Shown piece after piece: positions 1 through 5,888 of a stretch of DNA of 13,961 nucleotides (position 1 is its first letter; every line of letters begins with the position of its first letter). The notes under the pieces are model-generated. The model was given only the letters and a program-made list of their open reading frames with translations. It was not told where the DNA came from and ran no database searches. Both the position numbers and the translations under genes were made by a program. The stretch spans positions 1 to 13,961 of the forward strand of contig JBAYZO010000047.1 in assembly GCA_041672465.1 (NCBI GenBank). Reading direction: 5' to 3'. Source of the stretch: UBA1206 sp041672465. GTDB lineage: Bacteria > Bacillota > Clostridia > Oscillospirales > CAG-382.

Positions 1-609
1 TGTCTTTCTCCCCTTTATTACGGGGATAGAAAGGGTTTTTTCGCAAAACTCGGCGTAAACCTCAAGCATTCTTTCGGTTTCCTCGATCGCCTCTTCGGCT
101 GTGGCGTGAATTGTATGCCCCTCCTGCCACCAAAACTCGCGGGTGCGCAAAAACGGGCGGGTGGTTTTTTCCCACCTCACCACCGAAACCCACTGGTTAT
201 ACAGCTTGGGGAGGTCGCGGTAGGAGTGGATTATATTGGCGTAATGCTCGCAGAAGAGGGTTTCGCTTGTCGGGCGCACGCAAAGGCGTTCAGTCAGCTC
301 CTCGCCGCCGCCGTGGGTGACCCACGCGACTTCCGGGGCGAAACCCTTTACATGGTCTTTTTCTTTTTGCAAAAGCGATTCGGGTATAAAAAGCGGCATA
401 CAAACGTTTTCATGCCCCAATTCTTTAAAACGCCTGTCGAGGATATCTCTTATATTTTCCCATATGGCGCAGCCGTACGGCCTGAGCACCATACAGCCCT
501 TTACGCTGGTGTATTCGATAAGTTCGGCTTTGACGCAAATATCGGTGTACCATTTGGCGAAATCAACGTCCATTGAGGTGATTTCTTCCACAAATTTTTT
601 GTCAGACAT
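1..609 (-). CDS. proS: Prolyl-tRNA synthetase, N-terminal part (partial at window edge)
   Basis: Class II aminoacyl-tRNA synthetase that charges tRNA-Pro with proline in the cytoplasm. The 203 visible residues begin MSDKKFVEEITSMDVDFAKW and contain the family-typical stretches RPYGCAIWENI, PLFIPESLLQKEKDHVKGFAPE, RPTSETLFCEHY and RWEKTTRPFLRTREFWWQEGH. The last two are class II motif 2 and the proline-site region. This is the shorter 'type 3' (eukaryote/archaea-like) ProRS found in many Clostridia, about 480 residues long and without the inserted editing domain between motifs 2 and 3. The remaining ~270 residues lie beyond position 1. The ATG at 609-607 is preceded by GGAGGG at 621-616, six bases upstream, which fixes the start. 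A possible -10 (TATAAT, minus strand, 638-633) lies just upstream. No T-box leader is visible in the 214-base upstream spacer, although T-boxes often control synthetase genes in Firmicutes. It is transcribed divergently from the lipoprotein gene at 824. Confidence 0.95.
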   Translation of the reverse strand, partial: MSDKKFVEEITSMDVDFAKWYTDICVKAELIEYTSVKGCMVLRPYGCAIWENIRDILDRRFKELGHENVCMPLFIPESLLQKEKDHVKGFAPEVAWVTHGGGEELTERLCVRPTSETLFCEHYANIIHSYRDLPKLYNQWVSVVRWEKTTRPFLRTREFWWQEGHTIHATAEEAIEETERMLEVYAEFCEKTLSIPVIKGRKT

Positions 610-662
610 TAAAAACCCTCCGGCATACAAAGATTATATTACAATTATTTAATATATATTTA

Positions 663-690
663 TTGCATTGTTCGGCTATTTGAGTATAAT
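663..690 (+). promoter_or_regulatory. Candidate sigma-A promoter for the 824 lipoprotein gene
   Basis: TTGCAT (663-668), a 16-base spacer, then a perfect TATAAT (685-690). The predicted start near 697 would place the hairpin at 712-732 close to the 5' end of the transcript. This parallels the leader on the minus strand at 8588. The spacer is AT-rich, so chance -10 matches are common. Confidence 0.45.
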
Positions 691-711
691 ATATGCATAA
701 TGAATACTCAT

Positions 712-744
712 AAATGGCGAAAACCGCCATTTGGCAGCTTTTTT
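712..744 (+). promoter_or_regulatory. Leader hairpin followed by GGCAGCTTTTTT
   Basis: A perfect 8-bp stem, AAATGGCG (712-719) with CGCCATTT (725-732), closes a 5-base loop. It is followed by GGCAGC and six T (739-744). As an intrinsic terminator it is atypical, because six bases separate stem and T-run and nothing upstream on this strand needs terminating. The order hairpin, GGCARC, T-run matches the leaders at 1359 and 8588 (minus), so it may be a partial member of that family. Confidence 0.5.
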
Positions 745-764
745 AGTATAGCAAACATCATTTA

Positions 765-803
765 AATAGTCAATAGGTCAATAGGTCAATAGTTTAATAG
801 TTT
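765..803 (+). repeat. Short tandem repeat, five ~8-base units
   Basis: Consecutive units AATAGTC (765-771, one base short), AATAGGTC (772-779), AATAGGTC (780-787), AATAGTTT (788-795) and AATAGTTT (796-803). The array ends eight bases before the Shine-Dalgarno of the downstream gene. Slippage here would change promoter-to-start spacing or leader length. Confidence 0.75.
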
Positions 804-823
804 ATAATCGGGGGAGAAAAGAA

Positions 824-1360
824 GTGCCCGGAAAATCGCTTATCGCTTTTGTCTCAAAGCTTGTTTTGCTTGCCTTTTTTTGTTTTACCCTCACCTCCTG
901 TTCCGCCGTTTCGGGCGCGCTTGAAAAAGTGGGGAAAGGGGATCTCAAAGAAAAGCTTGACACCGCTTGGAGCGAAGTTGGAAAAGAAAAGATTGACAAT
1001 TTAATAGACGATGTCTGGCGCGAGTACGGTTTTGGCAAAAGCCTTAACTGGCCGGAGGACGGCAACGGCGTTTTTATCCCCAAGTTTCGGGACGGAAAAG
1101 TGGATTATTGCTTTGTGAGTTCCGGCGGCGACTGCGGGATAATTAAAATAAGCGGAGTCAAGGAAGAGGAATATAAAAAATATCTGCTCTCTCTTGTCGA
1201 TTTAGGGTATAAGCAGACGCTCGCGAAGACAGAATTCAATACCGTTTATGTTTTTGACGGGCTTTATTTGGGATTTATTCTTGAAAAAGATGAAAACGTT
1301 TTGTTTTTGGGATATGGCGGCTCTGTCAGCCAGCTTGATGACACGCTTTCAAATAAATGA
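824..1360 (+). CDS. Small predicted lipoprotein, function unknown
   Basis: A 178-residue secreted lipoprotein. It has a lysine near the N-terminus (K4, K12), a hydrophobic stretch from about residue 13, and a lipobox L-T-S-C with the lipidated cysteine at residue 26, so it should be anchored on the outer face of the membrane. The GTG start (824) follows GGGGAG (811-816) with 7-base spacing, and no ATG in frame is better placed. The mature part has a charged helical segment (about 34-70), then an alpha/beta region with NWPEDGNGVFIPKF near 77-90 and a repeated Gly/Tyr pattern. The arrangement 'WP...lP...G.v......I.I.G...EEYKKY...L...GY' resembles small lipoprotein domains common in Clostridia (DUF6591-like), but I cannot confirm the family. 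Its stop codon overlaps the palindrome at 1359-1393. The 5' neighbour is divergent proS, so it probably forms its own transcription unit. Confidence 0.85.
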   Translation: MPGKSLIAFVSKLVLLAFFCFTLTSCSAVSGALEKVGKGDLKEKLDTAWSEVGKEKIDNLIDDVWREYGFGKSLNWPEDGNGVFIPKFRDGKVDYCFVSSGGDCGIIKISGVKEEEYKKYLLSLVDLGYKQTLAKTEFNTVYVFDGLYLGFILEKDENVLFLGYGGSVSQLDDTLSNK

Positions 1361-1393
1361 ATTCAAAATGATTTTATAAATCATTTTGAATTC
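1359..1393 (+). repeat. Perfect 35-base palindrome overlapping the 824 gene stop codon
   Basis: GAATTCAAAATGATTT (1359-1374) is the exact reverse complement of AAATCATTTTGAATTC (1378-1393), with a 3-base centre. It starts inside the TGA stop and is followed by GGCAAC and a T-rich run (1400-1410). It could therefore act as a transcription terminator for the lipoprotein gene, although the six-base gap before the T-run and the AT-rich stem are unusual for that role. It also forms the first half of the composite leader element at 1359-1460. Confidence 0.85.
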
Positions 1394-1460
1394 GGCAACT
1401 TTTTGTTTTTGTGGTTTTGAAACCACAATTTCGGCAAGCCGAAACCAACAAAAAGATTGC
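1393..1460 (+). promoter_or_regulatory. Structured leader element: GCAACTTTTTG / CAAAAAGATTGC stem with two inner hairpins
   Basis: The outer arms GCAACTTTTTGTT (1395-1407) and AACAAAAAGATTGC (1447-1460) pair over 13 bp around a single bulged A. Inside are two hairpins, TTGTGGTT/AACCACAA (1409-1416/1421-1428) and TTTCGG/CCGAAA (1429-1434/1439-1444), giving a three-way junction. The boundary 12-mers CGGCAACTTTTT (1393-1404) and CAAAAAGATTGC (1449-1460) recur, in the same order and relative orientation, on the minus strand at 8544-8533 and 8505-8494. It lies about 90 bases upstream of the gene at 1554. No known riboswitch class is recognised. Confidence 0.6.
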
Positions 1461-1479
1461 ATATTCTAAATTTATATGA

Positions 1480-1520
1480 ATTGAAAATTTATTTTCAATC
1501 CATTTTACATATCATATGTA
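1480..1520 (+). repeat. Two further short palindromes upstream of the 1554 gene
   Basis: ATTGAAAAT (1480-1488) pairs with ATTTTCAAT (1491-1499), and TACATAT (1506-1512) pairs with ATATGTA (1514-1520). Both are AT-only or nearly so and may be operators or part of a promoter region. TTGAAA (1481-1486) with TTACAT (1505-1510) at 18-base spacing is a weak promoter candidate for the downstream gene. Confidence 0.4.
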
Positions 1521-1553
1521 TTGGTGTATTGATAGAAAGGAATAGTTATAAAA

Positions 1554-3422
1554 ATGAAGAAATTAACTGTTTTAACATCACTTTCCATAATTATCGCCCT
1601 GTTCGCGGTGAGTTTCGCGCCGGCCATGCTCGCGAATGAAGAGAGTTCGGCCGTTTCCGCCCCCGCCGGCGGCGAGAGCGGCGAGGACGAAGAACCCTCT
1701 CAACCCCAAAACCCGGAAAAATGTTATTTAACCTTTGTCGAGCCCGCGCGCGGGAGCATTGACGTGGCGAAGGGATATGTCGGCTTTGAGCTTGACGTCG
1801 GCACGTCTACGTCTACATACGCGTTTAATTACGGCGACACCGCCGTGGTAACGCTGACTCCGGGCGAGAACTCGGTTTTCGGGTTCGCCGAGCTTAACGG
1901 GATAGACGTGGCGCCGGTGGGCAATATACTAAGCATTGAAATGATAAAAGACTATGTTCTCAACGTCAACTTTCAGCAGCATGAGTATTTAGACGTAAAT
2001 ATAGTTTGTAATTTTGTCTCGGGCAGCGATAAAGGCGTTATAATTAAACTTGACGGTGTGCCTGTCGCGGGGGGGCTTAGGGTAACGCGGGGCAGGACGC
2101 TGAATTTTAGCTTTTCCGCGTCGGACGGCGGGAGAATAGCCCTTGTAACGGCAAAGTATGTTACCGAAGACGGAAACACGCTGGACGTGCCGTTTGACAA
2201 CACCGCGATGACTTTCTCCACGCTTCCGATTACTAAAAGCGGCACGCTTAACCTAAGCTTCGGCAGCCCTCTTGTTGTCACCATAAACCAAACCGCCGGC
2301 GGAACGGTCAGCTCAAGCGAGGTTCACCCCATGAAGGGGCAAAGCGTCACTTTTACCTTTACGCCCGACGACGGCTATTACCTTAGATGCTTTGTCATTG
2401 ACGGCGGCGAAATACCCGCCGACACAAATGAATATACATATACCGTCGAGAACGACATCACCGTTTCGGCTGTTTTCGCGCTTATTTCACAAGACGTGAC
2501 CGTGACCCTTGAAGCGGCGGCGGGTCAGGGGGGAACCCCTCACGGGGTGATTTCGTTTGTCGGCGAGTTGGGGGATACGCTTACCGTAAGTCAGGGAAGT
2601 CTTGTGTCAATGCTTGTCACCCCCGACGAGGGCTATGAAATAACTTCGGTTAAAATAAACGGAACTCCCTTTGAGGTTGATGAAAACGGGGCGCTTTCGG
2701 TGAACGCCGCCGAGGACCTTCATGTCGTCGCCACGTTTGGGGTTATCCAGTACAGAATAACCGCCGTGGTCACCGCGCAGGGCGGGGGAAAGATAACAGC
2801 CGTCGATTACGAGATAGCGCGGAACGTGGTCTATGTCAATTACGGCGAATCAATTACATTTGTGTTTACCCCGGATATGCACTACAAGATTTACTCGGTA
2901 AAGTGCGATTCCGTGACGGTTTATTCGGACAAAGACGGCGGAACGCTTGAAAACAACAGCTACACCTTCACCGATGTGAAGGCAAACCATACCATTGCCG
3001 TCACTTTTGTGCCCGAAGGCTCGGTTGTCACCGAATACACCATAACGTCGTCGGCGGGAGCAAACGGAAGCATTTCGCCGCCGGGAACCCAGACGGTGGT
3101 TCAGGGCGAAACGGTTTCATATACCGTCACCCCCGACAGCGGCTATCAAGTTGACTATGTCAAGGTGGACGGAATTGACGTTCCCCTCAGCGACTCAACT
3201 TATACTTTTATTTCGGTTTCGGCAAACCACAATATAGAAGCTTTCTTTAAACCGAAATCCACTTCGGGCGACGACGGTGTTATAAATGTGGAAGACGTCG
3301 ACTGGACCACTTCGGTTATTTTAATTGATTTGACCGAGACCACCCTGCTTGACAAGGCGGTGCTTGACAAACTCAGCCGACTGTCAGGGAAGATCGGTTA
3401 TGTTCAAGGCGAACGATTATGA
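1554..3422 (+). CDS. InlB-repeat surface protein, N-terminal part (frameshifted)
   Basis: 622 residues up to a TGA that appears to result from a frameshift. A Sec signal peptide (MKKLTVLTSL..., hydrophobic to about 25, cleavage likely after AMLA at 24-27) leads into a Ser/Glu/Pro-rich linker (28-55). At least five divergent InlB B-repeat/Flg_new-like beta domains follow, at about 58-140, 241-308, 316-395, 400-485 and 494-565. They carry the hallmark TP[D/N]xGY-type turn (TPDDGY, TPDEGY, TPDMHY, TPDSGY) and 'ANHTIAVTF'-type final strands. Such repeats form extracellular stalks in Firmicute surface or adhesin proteins; no ligand can be inferred. The start ATG (1554) follows AAAGGA (1536-1541) with a rather long 12-base spacing. 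After residue ~613 the reading frame stops matching the expected domain, which continues in the +1 frame (3400-4116). Restoring one base would give a ~853-residue membrane-anchored protein. Confidence 0.85.
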   Translation: MKKLTVLTSLSIIIALFAVSFAPAMLANEESSAVSAPAGGESGEDEEPSQPQNPEKCYLTFVEPARGSIDVAKGYVGFELDVGTSTSTYAFNYGDTAVVTLTPGENSVFGFAELNGIDVAPVGNILSIEMIKDYVLNVNFQQHEYLDVNIVCNFVSGSDKGVIIKLDGVPVAGGLRVTRGRTLNFSFSASDGGRIALVTAKYVTEDGNTLDVPFDNTAMTFSTLPITKSGTLNLSFGSPLVVTINQTAGGTVSSSEVHPMKGQSVTFTFTPDDGYYLRCFVIDGGEIPADTNEYTYTVENDITVSAVFALISQDVTVTLEAAAGQGGTPHGVISFVGELGDTLTVSQGSLVSMLVTPDEGYEITSVKINGTPFEVDENGALSVNAAEDLHVVATFGVIQYRITAVVTAQGGGKITAVDYEIARNVVYVNYGESITFVFTPDMHYKIYSVKCDSVTVYSDKDGGTLENNSYTFTDVKANHTIAVTFVPEGSVVTEYTITSSAGANGSISPPGTQTVVQGETVSYTVTPDSGYQVDYVKVDGIDVPLSDSTYTFISVSANHNIEAFFKPKSTSGDDGVINVEDVDWTTSVILIDLTETTLLDKAVLDKLSRLSGKIGYVQGERL

Positions 3423-4116
3423 AGTCACTTTTACCGTTAATTCAACAATCGGAACTTCTTATTTACAGCTAAACCTTACGCTTAAGCGGAACCTTGAAAA
3501 CCCCGATTATGAATCTATAAGAAGCATTATCACCTCAAGCGAGCAGTACGCGAACTCTATCTTCACCATTGTCAAGCTTGAAGATATCTTCCCTGCGCAG
3601 GCGACTGCCAAGGTGTTTGTGGGGGAAATTTTCGCCGGAAAGCCGCTCAGCTATTATGTGTACGACGCGGGCGAGCTTGTGCGGGCGGCGGAAAACGCCG
3701 CTTGCGACGAGGACGGCTATGCCATCGTCACACTTAAGAATTCAAAAGAACTCGTGTTCATAGCCGAGGGTCTCCCCGCGGATTTCACCGTGACGGTCGT
3801 TTCGGGGGAAAACGGGTCGGTCAGCCCGTCGGGAGCGGTAATTGTTAAAAAAGGCGAAACCTTTATCTTTACCCCCACGCCGAACGAGGGGTATAGAGTT
3901 TCGCGGATTCTTGTAAACGGAAGTTCGGTTCAAATTAACGGTGAACAGTACAGCGTTGTAATCGAGAGCGACACCGAAATCGAAGTGAGGTTTTCGCTTT
4001 TGAAAGACCCCTCCTCGCCAAAAGCCGGGCTGTTTATCTCAATTGCTATTTTGTCGGTGGGGCTTGTGGCGGGCGGAGTGCTGCTTGTTATTAAGTGGCT
4101 TCAGACGCGGTATTAA
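3400..4116 (+). CDS. InlB-repeat surface protein, C-terminal part with membrane anchor (continuation in +1 frame)
   Basis: 238 residues from ATG 3400. The open frame extends upstream to at least TTG 3349 but makes no sense before about 3395. Residues 1-125 complete the domain broken in the upstream frame. Residues ~130-198 form a sixth InlB-like repeat (VTVVSGENGSVSPSGAVIV, TPNEGY, final strand TEIEVRF). Residues ~209-231 form a single transmembrane helix with a short Lys/Arg tail (KWLQTRY), so the protein ends as a membrane anchor rather than an LPXTG signal. On its own it has no signal peptide and could not reach the surface, which argues that it was translated as one protein with the 1554 frame. 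An AGGGA at 3386-3390 lies nine bases before the ATG, so independent re-initiation is formally possible. A genuine frameshift mutation, a sequencing error or programmed +1 frameshifting would all fit. Confidence 0.7.
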   Translation: MFKANDYEVTFTVNSTIGTSYLQLNLTLKRNLENPDYESIRSIITSSEQYANSIFTIVKLEDIFPAQATAKVFVGEIFAGKPLSYYVYDAGELVRAAENAACDEDGYAIVTLKNSKELVFIAEGLPADFTVTVVSGENGSVSPSGAVIVKKGETFIFTPTPNEGYRVSRILVNGSSVQINGEQYSVVIESDTEIEVRFSLLKDPSSPKAGLFISIAILSVGLVAGGVLLVIKWLQTRY

Positions 4117-4144
4117 ATAAAGGTTTACCGCTAAGCCTATTTAA
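4113..4144 (+). terminator. Weak hairpin after the surface-protein gene
   Basis: TTAAATA (4113-4119) can pair with TATTTAA (4138-4144), with GG/CC inside the stem beyond a two-base bulge. There is no T-run, so it is at best a weak 3' structure. It is the only candidate terminator in this spacer. Confidence 0.25.
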
Positions 4145-4177
4145 CAAATAATATCCATAACGCCGGAAAACATTTGC

Positions 4178-4211
4178 TTTTATTAATAAAATGTGATATA
4201 TTAATTATAAT
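4178..4211 (+). promoter_or_regulatory. Candidate promoter for the solute-binding lipoprotein gene
   Basis: A perfect TATAAT (4206-4211) has TTAATA (4183-4188) as a weak -35 at 17-base spacing. The -35 lies inside the 14-base perfect palindrome TTTTATTAATAAAA (4178-4191), a possible operator, though such AT-only palindromes also occur by chance in AT-rich spacers. Confidence 0.4.
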
Positions 4212-4257
4212 ACAACTAACATATCGGCATAACATTAATTTTAGGAGGCAAGCGTTA

Positions 4258-5826
4258 ATGAAAAAATATTTGTCCCTTTTGCTTTGCGTTTTACTGGCGG
4301 CGGCGGTATTTTCCGCCTGCGCGGGAAACGGCGGCGACACTTCCAAAGACCCGAGCTCGGGCTCGGAAACAAATAACGAATCTTCCGCTTCTCAAACCTC
4401 GGAACCGAGCAGCGAGCACGACCACCTGAGCAACCCTAATATTTACAAGGGCAGCGAATACAGGGACAGAACCTTCACGGTGTTGACTTTTGGCGTTGGG
4501 GCGACGCCTGTTTCGGAATTTGTGTATAACGAGGAAACAGCCGACGAAATCCTCCCCAGTACGGTCAGCGAGGCAATAAGAGACAGAAACAACAAGGTTA
4601 ATGACGAGCTTGGGGTTACCATCGCCGAAATTTACAAGCAAACCGTAGCTCGGTTTGGCGGCGAAACGCTCAACACGGTGAGAAACGCGATTAGCTCCGC
4701 CGATGACAAGACTTTTCAGGCGATCTCAATTTGTCTTTACGACTGCGGCACGCTGGCGCTTGAAAACAGCCTTTATGACTTAAATTCTCTTGAAAACATA
4801 AATATGGAAAACCCTTGGTGGGAACAGTCTTTTAACAAAAGCGTGACTATCGCCGGACAGCTTTATTTTACCATCGGGGATATCGGCTTTAACCATAAAG
4901 ACTCCACCCCCTGCGTTTACTATAACACCCGGCTGATTGACGACCTCGGGCTCCAAGACCCCATTGAGCTTGCGGTGTCCGGCGATTGGACAATTGACAA
5001 AGCGCTTGAATACTCAAAGAAACTCCTCATAGACTCTTCGCCTCCCATTGGAATCGACTATAAAGACGAGTTCGGCTGGGCGGGGCAAAACGACGATATG
5101 TACGCCATGCTCTACGGCGCCGGGGTTAAGATACTCTCCCCCGACCCGGAGGGATTCCTCACCCTGACAATGAAGGGCGAGACCGCCATAGGCACGATTG
5201 ACAAGGTTATCGGGCTTATGCTTGACGACTCTTATGTCAGCGGCAACGACTTTTTCCATGTCTCTACCACCCCGATGGTGCTTTTGCAGGAGGCGTTTCA
5301 AGAGGGAAGATGTCTCTTTTATTCCGGCGGAATAAACTCCGCCAAGGTGTTTGATATGCCCGACGTCTTCGGCATACTTCCGGTGCCCAAATATACCGCG
5401 GAGCAGGACGATTATTACTCGCTTATCAACACTTGGGTCACAAACGCCTATTGTATCGCGGCAAACTGCGGGGAAGAGGCCGCCGAGTTTGCCGCTGCGG
5501 TCATGGATGTCGCCGGGTATTTTTCTTGGATAAAAAATTCCGATTCGCTTGCTTTTAACTATTATGAGAAAATGCTTAAAAACCAAAAGCTTGCCCGCGA
5601 GGATTCCGAGGCGATGCTTGACCTTATTTTCTCCGCCCGCGGGTGCGAGCTTGGCGCGATTTTCCAGATAGGCAAAAAGTCCGGCAGCACATCGGTCAAT
5701 GAAATGTTAGTTCAGCTTATCACCGCGAAGGCAAAGGGCGGCTTTGTGGCGGCTTACGACAAATACTCCCAAGCGTTTGAAACCGACGTTGACGAGCTTA
5801 ACGACTATTTCAGAATGGATAAATAA
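4258..5826 (+). CDS. Extracellular solute-binding lipoprotein (ABC transporter, carbohydrate-type)
   Basis: A 522-residue lipoprotein. The signal peptide MKKYLSLLLCVLLAAAVFSAC has a lipobox F-S-A-C with the lipidated Cys at 21, then a Ser/Glu/Asn-rich tether (about 22-58). The mature domain has the layout of cluster-B/family 1 solute-binding proteins common in Oscillospirales: TFTVLTFG strand (~72), NPWWEQSFNKS (185-195), GQLYFTIGDIGF, VYYNTRLIDDLGL, GDWTIDKALEYSKKLL, and RCLFYSGGINSA...FGILPVPKYTAEQDDYYSLINTWV. Such proteins capture sugars or oligosaccharides outside the cell and deliver them to a membrane permease. The ATG at 4258 follows AGGAGG (4243-4248) with nine-base spacing. The frame is open further upstream (to 4174), but that segment is AT-rich and would bury the signal peptide. 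No permease or ATPase gene is adjacent, so it is an orphan binding protein or uses a transporter encoded elsewhere. The substrate cannot be read from the sequence. Confidence 0.85.
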   Translation: MKKYLSLLLCVLLAAAVFSACAGNGGDTSKDPSSGSETNNESSASQTSEPSSEHDHLSNPNIYKGSEYRDRTFTVLTFGVGATPVSEFVYNEETADEILPSTVSEAIRDRNNKVNDELGVTIAEIYKQTVARFGGETLNTVRNAISSADDKTFQAISICLYDCGTLALENSLYDLNSLENINMENPWWEQSFNKSVTIAGQLYFTIGDIGFNHKDSTPCVYYNTRLIDDLGLQDPIELAVSGDWTIDKALEYSKKLLIDSSPPIGIDYKDEFGWAGQNDDMYAMLYGAGVKILSPDPEGFLTLTMKGETAIGTIDKVIGLMLDDSYVSGNDFFHVSTTPMVLLQEAFQEGRCLFYSGGINSAKVFDMPDVFGILPVPKYTAEQDDYYSLINTWVTNAYCIAANCGEEAAEFAAAVMDVAGYFSWIKNSDSLAFNYYEKMLKNQKLAREDSEAMLDLIFSARGCELGAIFQIGKKSGSTSVNEMLVQLITAKAKGGFVAAYDKYSQAFETDVDELNDYFRMDK

Positions 5827-5837
5827 TAAAGAAGCGT

Positions 5838-5882
5838 AAAAAAACCCCCCGCGCGCCGGAAACGGCAAGCGGGGGGTTTTTT
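5838..5882. terminator. Strong bidirectional intrinsic terminator
   Basis: Seven A (5838-5844) and CCCCCCGC (5845-5852) pair with GCGGGGGG (5869-5876) and TTTTTT (5877-5882). Inside is a GCCG-GAAA-CGGC tetraloop hairpin (5855-5866). It lies between convergent genes ending at 5826 (plus) and 5889 (minus), and the A- and T-tracts make it functional in both directions. Confidence 0.95.
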
Positions 5883-5888
5883 ATATTA

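Larger units (their letters stand above)
610..823. other. Divergent intergenic region between proS and lipoprotein gene
   Basis: AT-rich spacer of 214 bases without a coding region. It holds the proS ribosome binding site, a plus-strand promoter candidate (663-690), an 8-bp hairpin followed by GGCAGC and a T-run (712-744), and a five-unit octamer tandem repeat (765-803) ending just before the Shine-Dalgarno of the lipoprotein gene (GGGGAG, 811-816). Confidence 0.8.

Noticed and set aside
803..808. Second TATAAT just before the 824 gene
   Set aside because: The implied transcription start would fall inside the Shine-Dalgarno, so it cannot serve this gene; it arises from the AT-rich repeat.
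610..823. T-box leader for proS
   Set aside because: The minus-strand upstream region is only 214 bases long, AT-rich, and lacks the conserved TGGNACCGCG antiterminator box and a terminator before the start.
1506..1520. Sigma-K-like -10 (CATATCATA, 1508-1516) upstream of the surface protein gene
   Set aside because: It matches CATANNNTA but lies within an AT-rich palindrome and has no AC -35 at the required spacing; chance is more likely.
4174..4257. Upstream extension of the solute-binding protein frame
   Set aside because: It would place 28 residues before a perfect lipoprotein signal peptide, overlaps the promoter candidate, and the AGGAGG is positioned for the ATG at 4258.
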